NCBI RefSeq assembly: GCF_012927305.1
Contig: NZ_JABBGH010000001.1
Span: 1,054,001 to 1,118,000, forward strand
Source: Hymenobacter polaris
GTDB lineage: Bacteria > Bacteroidota > Bacteroidia > Cytophagales > Hymenobacteraceae
Reading direction: 5' to 3'
DNA: 64,000 nt
Shown here: piece by piece, positions 1 to 9,077 of the stretch
Layout of the letters: every line of letters starts with the position of its first letter
How positions within the stretch are numbered: the first letter of the stretch is position 1
Translations under genes and position numbers: made by a program
The notes under the pieces: model-generated
Seen by the model: the letters and a program-made list of their open reading frames with translations, nothing else
What the model was told of the DNA's origin: nothing
The model's database searches: none

Positions 1-414
1 ATCCTCAATCATTTTGTGGAGCTGGACGATACCGATATCTGGTCGGCCATCAAAAGCTGGAAAAGCCACGCCGACCCAGTGCTGAGCTTCCTGGCCAAGA
101 GCCTCATCAACCGCCAGTTGTTCAAAATCGTCATCAGCCCCGACCCCTACGACGAGGAGTTCCAGCTCGGCATCGTAGAGCTGATTGCCGAGCGCTTCGG
201 GCTAGCCACCGACGACGCGCGCGAGCTGATGATAACCGGCCGCCTGAGCAACACCGCCTACGACGCCGGCAGCAACGACACAATTAACATTCTCACCAAA
301 GCCGGCAAAGTGGTGAACGTGACGGAAGCCTCGGACCTGCCCAACATCCAGGCCCTCAGCCAGAAAGTGCAGAAGTTTTACATTTGCTATCCCAAGGAAA
401 TTCTGCGGGATTAA
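1..414 (+). CDS. HD-domain phosphohydrolase, C-terminal part (5' end outside window)
   Basis: The frame is open from base 1 and ends at TAA 412-414, so only the last 137 codons are visible. The fragment (ILNHFVELDDTDIWSAIK at its start, CYPKEILRD at its end) resembles the C-terminal region of the Bacteroidota HD-superfamily phosphohydrolases related to dGTPase/COG1078. The HD metal-binding motif itself lies upstream and cannot be checked. A GTG at 16 is in frame, but starting there would discard residues that continue the same alignment. The gene converges on the next one with a 20-base gap. The family call rests on remembered similarity of the C-terminus only. Confidence 0.7.
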   Translation: MLNHFVELDDTDIWSAIKSWKSHADPVLSFLAKSLINRQLFKIVISPDPYDEEFQLGIVELIAERFGLATDDARELMITGRLSNTAYDAGSNDTINILTKAGKVVNVTEASDLPNIQALSQKVQKFYICYPKEILRD

Positions 415-434
415 GCGGTAAATCCAACCTGCCA

Positions 435-989
435 TCACCTTGCGAATGCAGCTCGAACCCTGGCTTCATCAGCTATAAGCAGCTGATAATCTTCATTTTT
501 TGTGGCGGCCGCTACCGGTTGTGGCTTTTTGGCAGAGTTGAGCCAGCGAATGAGCTTGCCGTTCTGAAAGTAATACCGGTTTTCCGTAAGCTCGGCTTTT
601 TTCAGGTCGAAAGCTTCAGGGTCGCCGTTGTTGCGAGCGGTTTTTTTATCGTAGTAAATCGGCCGATTATAGCGGTAGAGGGAGCTTAGGGCAAAAAACA
701 CCTGGCCGTTGTGGTAATAATAGTGGGCTTCCCGTTTGCCCATCTCCTCGTAGTGCACAACGGCCAGAAGTTTCATCTCTTTCCCCTCATAATAAGCCGT
801 CCCCTGCCCACCTTCCCCAGATTCTCCATCTAAACTAATCGAACGAGTTTTGTAGGTGGCCCGGTTGCTCGAGATGCGCTGGTATTGGGTCTGAATGGCA
901 GCAGTTGCTGCGGTAGTTGCCTGCCCGCAGCCAACCTCAGCCTTCACCGACCCTAGAAGCAGCAATAGTAGTACACGGTGGTTCAGCAT
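435..989 (-). CDS. hypothetical exported protein
   Basis: This protein of about 184 residues has no family I recognise. It begins with a hydrophobic segment (MLNHRVLLLLLLGSV), which suggests export; an in-frame ATG seven codons upstream (base 1010) is the alternative start. The rest is rich in Tyr, Asn and Lys, with YYY and YYHNG stretches and a mid-protein pattern of short beta-strand-like segments such as GTAYYEGKEMKLLAVVHYEE. That pattern resembles small secreted beta-rich proteins of Bacteroidota, but I cannot name a domain. It lies downstream of dnaA on the same strand and ends facing the HD hydrolase. Confidence 0.6.
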   Translation of the reverse strand: MLNHRVLLLLLLGSVKAEVGCGQATTAATAAIQTQYQRISSNRATYKTRSISLDGESGEGGQGTAYYEGKEMKLLAVVHYEEMGKREAHYYYHNGQVFFALSSLYRYNRPIYYDKKTARNNGDPEAFDLKKAELTENRYYFQNGKLIRWLNSAKKPQPVAAATKNEDYQLLIADEARVRAAFAR

Positions 990-1087
990 AGCGATAGCAA
1001 ATAGAAGCATCCGTCCATTCCTACGGCCGGCAGCAACTGTCTGCTTGGCGGTTTACACACTACGCCGCAGGGCATTGTTGCCAGGCA

Positions 1088-2629
1088 CTACCTAGGGGCG
1101 AACTTCTTGCGCAGCTCCATTATTTGGGCCTTGAACTTATGGTCCGAGTCAATCAGGTCCGATACCGTTTGCACCGAGTGGATGACCGTGGCGTGGTCGC
1201 GGCCACCGAAGTGGAAGCCGATGGTTTTGAGCGAGTGACTGGTAAACTCCTTGGTGAAGTACATGGCCACCTGCCGGGCCGTCACAATTTCCTTCTTGCG
1301 GGTTTTTTCCTTCAGTAAGCCCACCGCCACGCCGAAATAGTCGGCCACCGTTTTCTGAATAAAGTCAACGTTTACTTCAGCCTCCACCTCTTCAATGATG
1401 TGGCGCAGGGCCTGCTTGGCCATTTCCAGGTCGATGTCGCGGCGGTTGAGGCTGCTCTGGGCCATCAGCGACACCAGCACGCCTTCCAGCTCGCGCACGT
1501 TGGTGGGCACCGAATGCGCCAGGTACTCCACCACCTGCGGCGTGATTTCCATGCCGCTCTGCTCGGCCTTATTTTGGATGATGGCGATGCGCGTCTCGAA
1601 GTCGGGGCTTTGCACGTCGGCCGTCAAGCCCCACTTGAAGCGCGAGAGCAGGCGGTCTTCCAGGCCGCTGAGCTCGCGCGGGGGCCGGTCGCTAGTCATG
1701 ATAATCTGGCGGCCGCCCTGGTGCAAGTGGTTGAAGATGTGGAAGAACATCTCCTGCGTCTTACCCTTGTTGGCCAGAAACTGCACGTCGTCCAGAATCA
1801 GCACGTCCACCAGCAGGTAGAAGTTGGCGAAGTCCTGCACGGCGTTGCGCTGCAAGCTCTCGATGAACTGGTTGGTGAACTTCTCGGCCGACACATAGAG
1901 CACGAACTTCTCGGCGTTGGTGACCTTGATGTGGTTGCCGATGGCCTGCACGAGATGGGTTTTGCCCAAACCCACGCCGCCGTACACCATCAGCGGGTTG
2001 AAGGCCGTGGTGCCGGGCTTGTTGGCCACCGCGAGGCCCGCCGAGCGCGCCAGCCGGTTGCAGTCGCCCTCCACGTAGTTCTCAAACGTGTAGGAGTCGT
2101 TGAGCTGCGAGGGCACGATGTTGCGGTCCATCGTTTTGGCCGCATCGAAGGGGTTGCGCAGGGTGACGGCCGGGGCGGCCACGGCGGCCGCCGCCCCGCT
2201 GCCGGCCGCGCCCGCGTAGCCACGGGCGGGCGCGCCGCCGGCGCGCGGCGGCACGGCCGGCGCCCCGGTACCGGTGTAGCCGCGGGCAGGGCCCGGCGCG
2301 GCGGCGGGGGTACCGGGGGCTGCCTTGCGGGCGGGTGGCAGGTGCATGGCCCTAGGGGGTGCCTGGGCGTTGCCCTGGTCCACCACCACGCTGTACTCCA
2401 GGCGCCCCTCGGGGCCTAGTTCCTGGTAAATGGCTCGCTTTAACTCTTCTACGTACTGCTCCTCCAAGTATTCGTAGAAGTATACGCTCGGCACCTGGAT
2501 GGTGAGGACTTTGCCTTGCAGCTCGACCGGCACGATGGGCATGAACCAGGTGCGGAAACTTTGCTCGCCCACTTCGGCGCGAATCACGCGCAGGCAGTTA
2601 GCCCAAACGGAGCGAAAATCCTGCGACAT
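1088..2629 (-). CDS. dnaA: chromosomal replication initiator DnaA
   Basis: DnaA binds DnaA boxes at the origin and opens DNA for replication. The 513-residue product shows all four regions: an N-terminal helicase-interaction domain (1-85), a linker, an AAA+ domain with Walker A GGVGLGKTHL (about 217-226) and Walker B LILDDVQFL (about 276-284), and a C-terminal DNA-binding domain with the signature GGRDHATVIHSV. The linker (about 88-158) is unusually long and made almost only of Ala, Gly, Pro and Arg. ATG 2629 is the natural start because the family N-terminus begins there. No cluster of DnaA boxes is visible in the 145 bases upstream, so the origin is probably elsewhere. Confidence 0.97.
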   Translation of the reverse strand: MSQDFRSVWANCLRVIRAEVGEQSFRTWFMPIVPVELQGKVLTIQVPSVYFYEYLEEQYVEELKRAIYQELGPEGRLEYSVVVDQGNAQAPPRAMHLPPARKAAPGTPAAAPGPARGYTGTGAPAVPPRAGGAPARGYAGAAGSGAAAAVAAPAVTLRNPFDAAKTMDRNIVPSQLNDSYTFENYVEGDCNRLARSAGLAVANKPGTTAFNPLMVYGGVGLGKTHLVQAIGNHIKVTNAEKFVLYVSAEKFTNQFIESLQRNAVQDFANFYLLVDVLILDDVQFLANKGKTQEMFFHIFNHLHQGGRQIIMTSDRPPRELSGLEDRLLSRFKWGLTADVQSPDFETRIAIIQNKAEQSGMEITPQVVEYLAHSVPTNVRELEGVLVSLMAQSSLNRRDIDLEMAKQALRHIIEEVEAEVNVDFIQKTVADYFGVAVGLLKEKTRKKEIVTARQVAMYFTKEFTSHSLKTIGFHFGGRDHATVIHSVQTVSDLIDSDHKFKAQIMELRKKFAPR

Positions 2630-2682
2630 GTGAAGTGAAAAAATAGCGCTTCGGGCCCGCTGGCCCGCCCGGCGAAAAAGAA

Positions 2683-2710
2683 CCCCAAACCCGACCGGCC
2701 GGGCTTGGGG
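2683..2710 (-). terminator. intrinsic terminator after the metallophosphatase gene
   Basis: An 11-bp stem (CCCCAAACCCG with CGGGCTTGGGG, one mismatch) closes a six-base loop. On the minus strand it is followed by TTCTTTTTC. It sits between the stop at 2775 and the dnaA start at 2629, so it should separate the two genes. Confidence 0.65.
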
Positions 2711-2774
2711 GGAACAAATTTGCGCATAAACCAGCAGACAAAAAAGCCGGCAAATCCTTGCGTATATCGGCCGG

Positions 2775-3701
2775 CTAGCAGGTAGCGCCCACGGGCAGCA
2801 CCAGCGCCCCGGTGGCCCGCACCGGCTGGGCGCCGCGCCGCAGCTCGTAGTCGATACGGCCCAGGTTAATGCCCGACCAGCCCACCTGGTTGATGAGCGT
2901 GACGTGGCCGGCCGGCCCCGTAATGGGCTCGGGCGCCGGCATAAACGTGTGGGTGTGCCCCCCCAAAATCAGGTCGATGCCGCCGACCTGGGCGGCGAGC
3001 TTGCGGTCGTCTATTTTTTCACCTTCGTACTTGTAGCCGAGGTGCGAGAGGCAAATAACCATGTCGCAGCGCTCCTGCTGCCGTAGCTGCTGCACCTGGG
3101 CCTGGGCCACCGCCACGGGGTCGCGGTACTGGGTGGCGCCGAAGTTCTTGTCGGCCACCAGCCCCTTCAGTTCGATGCCCAGGCCAAACACGCCAATGCG
3201 CGCGCCCGCCTTCTCAAACACCTTGTACGGCGCGAAGCGGCCGGCCAGCGGCGTGCCGCCAAAGTCGTAGTTGGCGATGAGAAAGGGAAAGCCGGCGTTG
3301 GGCAGTTGCTTTTGCAGGCCCGCCAGGCCGTTGTCGAAGTCGTGGTTGCCGAAGGTGCTGGCGTCGTACTTCATGCGGCTCATGAGCTTGTACTCCAGCT
3401 CGCCTCCGAAGAAGTTGAAGTACGGCGTGCCCTGCCAGATGTCGCCCGAGTCGAGCAGCAGCACGTGCGGCTCCTGGGCCCGCACGCTGTTGATGAGGGC
3501 CTCGCGCCGGGCCATGCCCCCTAGGCCCGCCCACTGCGGCGCCGAGTCGGGAAAGGGCTCGATGCGCGAGTGCATGTCGTTGGTGTGCAGGATAACCAGG
3601 CGAGCCGGACCGCTAGCCGCTTCGGCTACCAAACTGGGCCCCAGCACCCCTAGGGCCGCTGTGCCCAGCAAAGACTGTTGAAGAAAATGACGACGCTTCA
3701 T
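2775..3701 (-). CDS. exported metallophosphatase, 5'-nucleotidase N-terminal domain
   Basis: This is a calcineurin-like phosphoesterase of the UshA/5'-nucleotidase family, acting outside the cytoplasm on nucleotides or related phosphoesters. Dinuclear-metal motifs are visible: HTNDMHSR, DSGDIWQG, FGNHDFD, LSHLGY and GGHTHT. The ATG at 3701 gives 308 residues beginning MKRRHFLQQSLLG, a signal peptide ending near LVAEAAS; the open frame runs further upstream but that part is not protein-like. The substrate-binding C-terminal domain is missing and is encoded separately at 3953-4720, so the two products probably work as one split enzyme. Confidence 0.9.
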   Translation of the reverse strand: MKRRHFLQQSLLGTAALGVLGPSLVAEAASGPARLVILHTNDMHSRIEPFPDSAPQWAGLGGMARREALINSVRAQEPHVLLLDSGDIWQGTPYFNFFGGELEYKLMSRMKYDASTFGNHDFDNGLAGLQKQLPNAGFPFLIANYDFGGTPLAGRFAPYKVFEKAGARIGVFGLGIELKGLVADKNFGATQYRDPVAVAQAQVQQLRQQERCDMVICLSHLGYKYEGEKIDDRKLAAQVGGIDLILGGHTHTFMPAPEPITGPAGHVTLINQVGWSGINLGRIDYELRRGAQPVRATGALVLPVGATC

Positions 3702-3742
3702 CGCAAGTTTAGCGGGTTTAATGGAGGCGCGGGCACCAAAAG

Positions 3743-3928
3743 TTAAGCAGTAGGCTTCGACCAAATTTTCCCTACTAGCGCGCCGACGCCAACAAGGCCA
3801 GCCAGCATCCCAGTCAGTTGCATCACGTCGGCAAACCGCCAGTGCATGATTTTGAATAAGGCGCCCACCACTACTAGGAGTAGGCTGACAAGAAATAGCA
3901 GCGGCAGAAGGTTTCTTTTTATAGTCAA
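3743..3928 (-). CDS. small two-helix membrane protein, GldL-like motif
   Basis: This 61-residue protein has two hydrophobic helices (about 8-27 and 33-53) joined by the loop KIMHWRFADVMQLTG. The segment GALFKIMHW resembles the motif in the first membrane region of gliding protein GldL, but the cytoplasmic part of GldL is absent, so this is a small relative at most. It lies between the two halves of the split nucleotidase on the same strand and may be co-transcribed with them. Function unknown. Confidence 0.6.
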   Translation of the reverse strand: MTIKRNLLPLLFLVSLLLVVVGALFKIMHWRFADVMQLTGMLAGLVGVGALVGKIWSKPTA

Positions 3929-3952
3929 TCAGGCAGGAAAACACTATGGCGG

Positions 3953-4720
3953 CTACTTTACCCGGCCTTCGACCTGGGCCGTAACGGGCTGGCCGGCGGC
4001 GGTGAGGGCCTTGATATGGTCGACGATAACGGTGCGCAGCAACAGGCCGGTGTGGCGCAGCGGGGCCGCTTTGAGAAACTCCATGTGGTCGCCGCCCCCG
4101 GCCAGGTAGTCGGAAAGGGCGATGGTGTAGGTGCGGACGGGGTCGAAGGGCTGGCCGCCGATGCGAATGTCCACGGGGCGCTTATCGGGGCCTACGGTAT
4201 AGGTGGCGCCCGACACGGCCATGCGCACGGGGGCCGCGTAGTCGAACAGCTGCTGCACCACCGGGCCGGGCGCGTCGAGCACGATTAACTCGTTCTCGAA
4301 GGGCATCAACTCGAACACGTTACCGAGGGTAATGGGGCCGGCGGGCAGCTCCGTGCGGATGCCGCCATTGGTCATCACGCCCAGGTCGATGGGCTGGCCG
4401 GTGGCTTTGGCGGCGGCGGTGCGCTGCAAGTCGGCCATGAAATTGCCCAGCGGGTTTTCGCCAGCATGTTTGGTGAGGGCCACCGGCGCCGTGCCCAGCA
4501 CGGTGCTCATCTGCTTTTCTACCTGCTCGTGGAAGGGCTGGATGTAGGCGGCCGCGCCGGCATCGGGAACGATGGCGCGGCCCACCGGCTGGCTAGTAGT
4601 GGGCGCCAGCCGGGCCGTGGCCTGCAGCGGGCCGCGCTGGCAGGCCACCGCCAGCACGCTCAACCCCACCGTGCTAACTAGCACCAACCAATACCTTGAA
4701 GCAGAAACAGTCATACGCAT
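3953..4720 (-). CDS. 5'-nucleotidase C-terminal domain lipoprotein
   Basis: The 255-residue product matches the substrate-binding C-terminal domain of UshA-type 5'-nucleotidases: GNFMADLQ, NGGIRTELPAG, ITLGNVFELMPFEN, and the late motif SDYLAGGGDHMEFL. It starts with a lipoprotein-type signal peptide (VLAVACQ), so it is probably membrane anchored in the periplasm. ATG 4720 (MRMTVSAS) is preferred; a nearby ATG at 4714 is possible, and the open frame extends to 4750. It is the first gene of a minus-strand group with the small membrane protein and the metallophosphatase, which supplies the catalytic half. Confidence 0.88.
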   Translation of the reverse strand: MRMTVSASRYWLVLVSTVGLSVLAVACQRGPLQATARLAPTTSQPVGRAIVPDAGAAAYIQPFHEQVEKQMSTVLGTAPVALTKHAGENPLGNFMADLQRTAAAKATGQPIDLGVMTNGGIRTELPAGPITLGNVFELMPFENELIVLDAPGPVVQQLFDYAAPVRMAVSGATYTVGPDKRPVDIRIGGQPFDPVRTYTIALSDYLAGGGDHMEFLKAAPLRHTGLLLRTVIVDHIKALTAAGQPVTAQVEGRVK

Positions 4721-4903
4721 AGCCGGGTGAAACGCCGTCCCCATTGCCACAAAGATACTGGCGGCCTGCCCCTGGGCCAGCGGGGAAGGCTGGGGCCGGC
4801 GGGCAGCCCCGGCGGCGGGCGGGTGGCCCTGGGGGCGCCGGGGGTATGCAGCGGCCGGGGTAACTTGCAGCCCCCGCTGCTGCGGGGCGCACCGCCGTTT
4901 CTC

Positions 4904-6709
4904 ATGCCCGATTCTCCTCCGACCCCACCCGTTTCGTTTCCCGAGTTTGCTCCCCTAGGGGCCGCCCAGTGGCAGGCGCAGCTAACCCGCGAGCTAAAAG
5001 GCGCCGACCCCGCCCGCCTGCGCTGGGAGCTGCCCGGCGGCGTGGTAGCCGAGCCCTACCACACCCGCGAGGCCTGGGCCGCCCTAGGGGGGCCGCCCGC
5101 CCCGCTGCCCCCGCGCCCCGCGCCCTGCCGCAACGTGGTGGAGCTGCCCGTGCCCGACGGCACCGATGGCCGCCTGCAAATAGCCCTGGGGGCCGATGCG
5201 CTAGCCCGCGGGGCGGGGGGGCTGCACTTCATCTTGCGGGGCGACCCCGCCACCTTCGCCTTTTCCGAGCTGGCCGAGCAGCTGCCGCTGGCCACCACCT
5301 GGCTGGGCTTCACGGTGCTGCAAGGGCCCGATGCCCTGCTCGAGCGCCTAGCCCAGGCGAGTGGCGGGCAGCCGCTGCAGGGGTTTTTGCGCTACCTGCC
5401 GCCGGCCGTGCCCGAGGGGGCCGAGCTGCAGCCCTACCGGGCCGCGCTGCGGCGCTGCGTGGCGCTGGCCCGCCCCTGGCCCGCCTTTTCGGCGCTCGCC
5501 ATCAACGGCATGTACTTTGGCAACCGCGGGGCTACCCTGCCCCAGCAAATCGGCTTTGCCCTGAGCATTGCGGCCACCCTGCTGGCCGAGCTGCCCAGCA
5601 CCGACGCTGGCCTCGACGTGGCCGATGTGGCGCGGGCCCTGCACCTCGACGTGGCCATCGGCACCAGCTTCTTCCCAGAAATAGCCCGGCTGCGCGCTAC
5701 CCGCCGGCTGTGGGCCACGCTGCTGCACAGCTTTGGGCTGCCGCCCGCGCTGGCCCTGGCGCTGCCCATTCACGCCACCACCAGCACCTGGCACCAAACT
5801 ACCCTCGACCCCCACACCAACCTGCTGCGCCACACCACCGAGGCCATGAGCGCCGTGCTGGGCGGCGCCGACTCGGTGCAGGTGGCGGCGTTCGACTGCC
5901 TCTACCAGGCGCCCAACGAGTTTAGCGCCCGCCTGGCCCGCAACGCCCCGATTATACTGCTCGACGAAAGCCACCTCGACTGGGTGGCCGACCCGGCGGC
6001 GGGCTCGTACTTCGTAGAAACGCTGACCGACGAGCTGGCCCGCGCCGGCTGGCTGGAGTTTCAGGCCCAGGAGGCCCTAGGCGGCATGCTGCAGGCGCGG
6101 GGCCGCGCCCTAGAGGCCGTGAGCCAGGCCGGGCTGGAGCAGTTTAAGCGCATTGCCACCGGGCAAGACGTGGTGGTGGGCACCAACCGCTTCCAAAATC
6201 CGCAGGAGAAATTCGATTTCAACCCCAAGCAACTGCTGCGCTCGCGCGAGTTTGACACCACCCGCGCCGCCTACCCCAGCGAGGTGCTGCGCCTGGCCAC
6301 CGCCCTGCACTTCGAGCGCCGCGCCAACCAGGACAAGGCCGCCGCGCTGGTGCTGCTGGGCGGCCGCTCGGTGAATGAGGACATTGCCGCCGCCTTCTGG
6401 CATCTGCTGCACCCCGGCGCTCGCCCCACCGACCCGGCCCCCACCCCCGAGGGCATCACGCCCGAGAGCTACTCGGTACTGTTTTCAACCCCCGAGGAGG
6501 CCATCCTCATGTACGCCACCCCCGCGCAGTTCGAGCACCTGGCGCGGGTGGTGCAGCAGGTGCCCGCCAGCCACGTGTTCGACATTCCGTCTATTGTCAA
6601 CTCCGACCTGGCTACGCTGCAGGAAGCCGTGCGCGTCTTTGGCCTCAAGGAGTTTGTGGTGGAAGGCCACCGCACCGAGGAGGTACTGGCCCGGCTGCAG
6701 GGAAGGTAG
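4904..6709 (+). CDS. mutA: methylmalonyl-CoA mutase small subunit
   Basis: This is the non-catalytic chain of the B12-dependent mutase that interconverts succinyl-CoA and methylmalonyl-CoA. The 601-residue protein has the TIM-barrel domain of the family (INGMYFGNRGATLPQQIGFA, TRRLWATLLHSFG, THTNLLRHTTEAMSAVLGGAD-like region) and a degenerate C-terminal B12-type fold without the DxHxxG cobalamin motif, as expected for the small subunit. ATG 4904 (MPDSPPTPPVSF) is chosen; the open frame extends upstream through low-complexity sequence. mutB follows 141 bases downstream, separated by a long hairpin. Confidence 0.94.
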   Translation: MPDSPPTPPVSFPEFAPLGAAQWQAQLTRELKGADPARLRWELPGGVVAEPYHTREAWAALGGPPAPLPPRPAPCRNVVELPVPDGTDGRLQIALGADALARGAGGLHFILRGDPATFAFSELAEQLPLATTWLGFTVLQGPDALLERLAQASGGQPLQGFLRYLPPAVPEGAELQPYRAALRRCVALARPWPAFSALAINGMYFGNRGATLPQQIGFALSIAATLLAELPSTDAGLDVADVARALHLDVAIGTSFFPEIARLRATRRLWATLLHSFGLPPALALALPIHATTSTWHQTTLDPHTNLLRHTTEAMSAVLGGADSVQVAAFDCLYQAPNEFSARLARNAPIILLDESHLDWVADPAAGSYFVETLTDELARAGWLEFQAQEALGGMLQARGRALEAVSQAGLEQFKRIATGQDVVVGTNRFQNPQEKFDFNPKQLLRSREFDTTRAAYPSEVLRLATALHFERRANQDKAAALVLLGGRSVNEDIAAAFWHLLHPGARPTDPAPTPEGITPESYSVLFSTPEEAILMYATPAQFEHLARVVQQVPASHVFDIPSIVNSDLATLQEAVRVFGLKEFVVEGHRTEEVLARLQGR

Positions 6710-6732
6710 CCGTATTTTATTTAGAACGCCAG

Positions 6733-6821
6733 GCTCATCTAGCGTCCGCTTGTCGAAGCAGCTCTCCCACGCCGTTCAACGATGCGGGAGAGCTGCTTCG
6801 ACAAGCGGACGCTAGATGAGC
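6733..6821. repeat. REP-like hairpin, family A, variant copy
   Basis: Perfect 36-bp arms at 6733-6768 and 6786-6821 surround a 17-base loop. The inner part contains CTTGTCGAAGCAGCTCTCCC, related to the GAAGCATCTCTACC core of the other copies. It lies between mutA and mutB. Confidence 0.85.
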
Positions 6822-6850
6822 ATGACAGATATTATTAAACTGAACTAGCT

Positions 6851-9022
6851 ATGCGCCCCGACTTTTCCTCTATCGCCTACGACGCGGCCCGGCTGCCAAG
6901 TCCCATTAAGCCGGCCGACTACCCTAGCAGCGGCCCGGCCGTGTACACCGCCGCCGATGCGGCCGGCCTGCCGCACCTGGGCTTCGGGGCGGGCGCGCCG
7001 CCCTACCTGCGCGGGCCGTATGCCAGCATGTACACCGTAAGCCCCTGGACCGTAAGGCAGTACGCGGGCTTCTCGACGGCCGAGGAAAGCAACGCCTTTT
7101 ACCGGCGCAACCTGGCCGGCGGGCAGAAAGGCCTGAGCGTGGCCTTCGACCTGGCTACCCACCGCGGCTACGACTCGGACCACCCTAGGGTGGTGGGCGA
7201 CGTGGGCAAGGCCGGCGTGGCCATCGACTCGGTGGAGGACATGAAGATTCTCTTCGACCAGATACCCCTCGGGGAGATGTCGGTGAGCATGACCATGAAC
7301 GGGGCGGTGCTGCCGGTGCTGGCCTTCTACATCGTGGCGGCCGAGGAGCAGGGCGTGCCGCCGGAGAAGCTGTCGGGCACCATTCAGAATGATATTCTGA
7401 AGGAGTTCATGGTGCGCAACACCTACATCTACCCGCCCGCGCCCAGCATGCGGCTCATTGCCGACATCTTCAGCTACACGGCCGAGCACATGCCCAAGTT
7501 TAACAGCATCAGCATCTCGGGCTACCACATGCACGAGGCCGGCGCCACCGCCGAGCTGGAGCTGGCCTACACCCTGGCCGACGGCTTGCAGTATGTGCGG
7601 GCCGGCCTGGCGGCGGGCCTCCAGATTGACGACTTCGCGCCGCGCCTGTCGTTTTTCTGGGGCATCGGCATGAATTTCTTTTTGGAAATTGCCAAGCTGC
7701 GCGCCGGCCGCCTGCTGTGGGCCAAGCTCATCAAACAGTTTAACCCCACCAACCCTAAGAGCCTGGCGCTCCGCACCCATTGCCAAACATCGGGCTACTC
7801 GCTCACGGCCCAGGACCCGTTTAACAATGTAACGCGCACCACGGTGGAAGCGCTGGCCGCCGCCCTGGGGGGCACCCAGAGCCTGCACACCAACGCCCTC
7901 GACGAGGCCCTGGCGCTGCCCACCGACTTCTCGGCCCGCATTGCGCGCAATACCCAATTGTATTTGCAGCACGAAACCGACATTACAAAAGTAGTGGACC
8001 CCTGGGGCGGCTCGTACTACGTGGAAAGCCTCACGGCCGACCTCGCCAACCAGGCCTGGGCCCTTATCGAGGAGGTGGAGGCCCTAGGGGGCATGGCCGC
8101 CGCCATCGAAACCGGCTTGCCTAAGCTGCGCATTGAGGAAGCCGCCGCCCGCAAGCAGTCGCGCATCGACACCGGCCAGGAGGTAATCGTGGGCGTCAAT
8201 AAGTACCCCGCCCCCGAGAACGAGGAGCCGCTGGAAGTACTGCAGATTGACAACGATGCCGTGCGCGAAAGCCAGGTGGCGCGCTTGCAGAAAATCAGGG
8301 CCGAGCGCGACAACGCCGCCGTACAAGCGGCCCTAGGGGCGCTGCGGGAAGCGGCGGCGGGCAAGTCAAAAGTAAAGACTGATGCGTTAAAGGATGCACC
8401 GGCGGCCGCTGAAAACTCGCAGGAGTCAACTCAGAACCTCCTCGCCCTGGCCGTGACCGCCGCCCGCGCCCGCGCCACCCTGGGCGAGATTTCGGATGCG
8501 CTGGAAGCAGCCTGGGGACGCCACCAGGCTACCACCCGCACCGTGCAGGGCGTGTATCAGCAAGGCATGCAAGACAACTCGGAGTTTGCCCAGGCCCGGC
8601 AGGCGGCCCAGGACTTTGCCGCCGCCCAGGGCCGCCGCCCGCGGATGCTGGTAGCCAAGATGGGCCAGGACGGCCACGACCGCGGCGCCAAAATCATCGC
8701 CACCAGCTTTGCCGACGTGGGCTTCGACGTAGACCTGGCTCCCCTCTTCCAAACGCCCGCCGAGGTGGCTCGCCAAGCCGTGGACAACGACGTGCACGTG
8801 GTGGGCGTGAGCAGCCTGGCCGCCGGCCACAACACGCTGCTGCCCCAGCTCATCGCGGAACTGCAGCAAGAAGGCCGCCCCGACATTCTGGTTATTGCCG
8901 GCGGCGTCATCCCGCCCCAGGACTACCAGCGCCTGCGCGACGCGGGCGTGGCCGGCATCTACGGCCCGGGCACCGTCATCGCCAAGGCCGCGCTGGAGAT
9001 ACTGGAGAAGTTAGAAGATTAG
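6851..9022 (+). CDS. mutB: methylmalonyl-CoA mutase large (catalytic) subunit
   Basis: This catalytic chain has 723 residues, the usual length. The N-terminal TIM barrel contains the substrate region [20 protein letters not shown] and the radical-chemistry segment around [18 protein letters not shown]. The C-terminal cobalamin domain carries [14 protein letters not shown], in which DGHDRG is the DxHxxG motif with the cobalt-ligating histidine. Between the domains (about 497-535) is a loose linker rich in Ala, Lys and Ser that looks longer and less conserved than the rest. ATG 6851 follows the family. With mutA it feeds propionyl-CoA carbon into, or from, succinyl-CoA. Confidence 0.97.
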   Translation: MRPDFSSIAYDAARLPSPIKPADYPSSGPAVYTAADAAGLPHLGFGAGAPPYLRGPYASMYTVSPWTVRQYAGFSTAEESNAFYRRNLAGGQKGLSVAFDLATHRGYDSDHPRVVGDVGKAGVAIDSVEDMKILFDQIPLGEMSVSMTMNGAVLPVLAFYIVAAEEQGVPPEKLSGTIQNDILKEFMVRNTYIYPPAPSMRLIADIFSYTAEHMPKFNSISISGYHMHEAGATAELELAYTLADGLQYVRAGLAAGLQIDDFAPRLSFFWGIGMNFFLEIAKLRAGRLLWAKLIKQFNPTNPKSLALRTHCQTSGYSLTAQDPFNNVTRTTVEALAAALGGTQSLHTNALDEALALPTDFSARIARNTQLYLQHETDITKVVDPWGGSYYVESLTADLANQAWALIEEVEALGGMAAAIETGLPKLRIEEAAARKQSRIDTGQEVIVGVNKYPAPENEEPLEVLQIDNDAVRESQVARLQKIRAERDNAAVQAALGALREAAAGKSKVKTDALKDAPAAAENSQESTQNLLALAVTAARARATLGEISDALEAAWGRHQATTRTVQGVYQQGMQDNSEFAQARQAAQDFAAAQGRRPRMLVAKMGQDGHDRGAKIIATSFADVGFDVDLAPLFQTPAEVARQAVDNDVHVVGVSSLAAGHNTLLPQLIAELQQEGRPDILVIAGGVIPPQDYQRLRDAGVAGIYGPGTVIAKAALEILEKLED

Positions 9023-9077
9023 TCTATATAATTACATGCGAGGTTCGCTCAAAAGCGATTATAACCACAACCATACC

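Noticed and set aside
1400-2419. Long open frame antisense to dnaA
   Set aside because: Composition effect of GC-rich coding DNA; rich in His, Val and Arg with no domain, fully inside dnaA.
2630-2774. Replication origin next to dnaA
   Set aside because: No cluster of TTATCCACA-like boxes and no AT-rich unwinding region; the only structure is a terminator hairpin.
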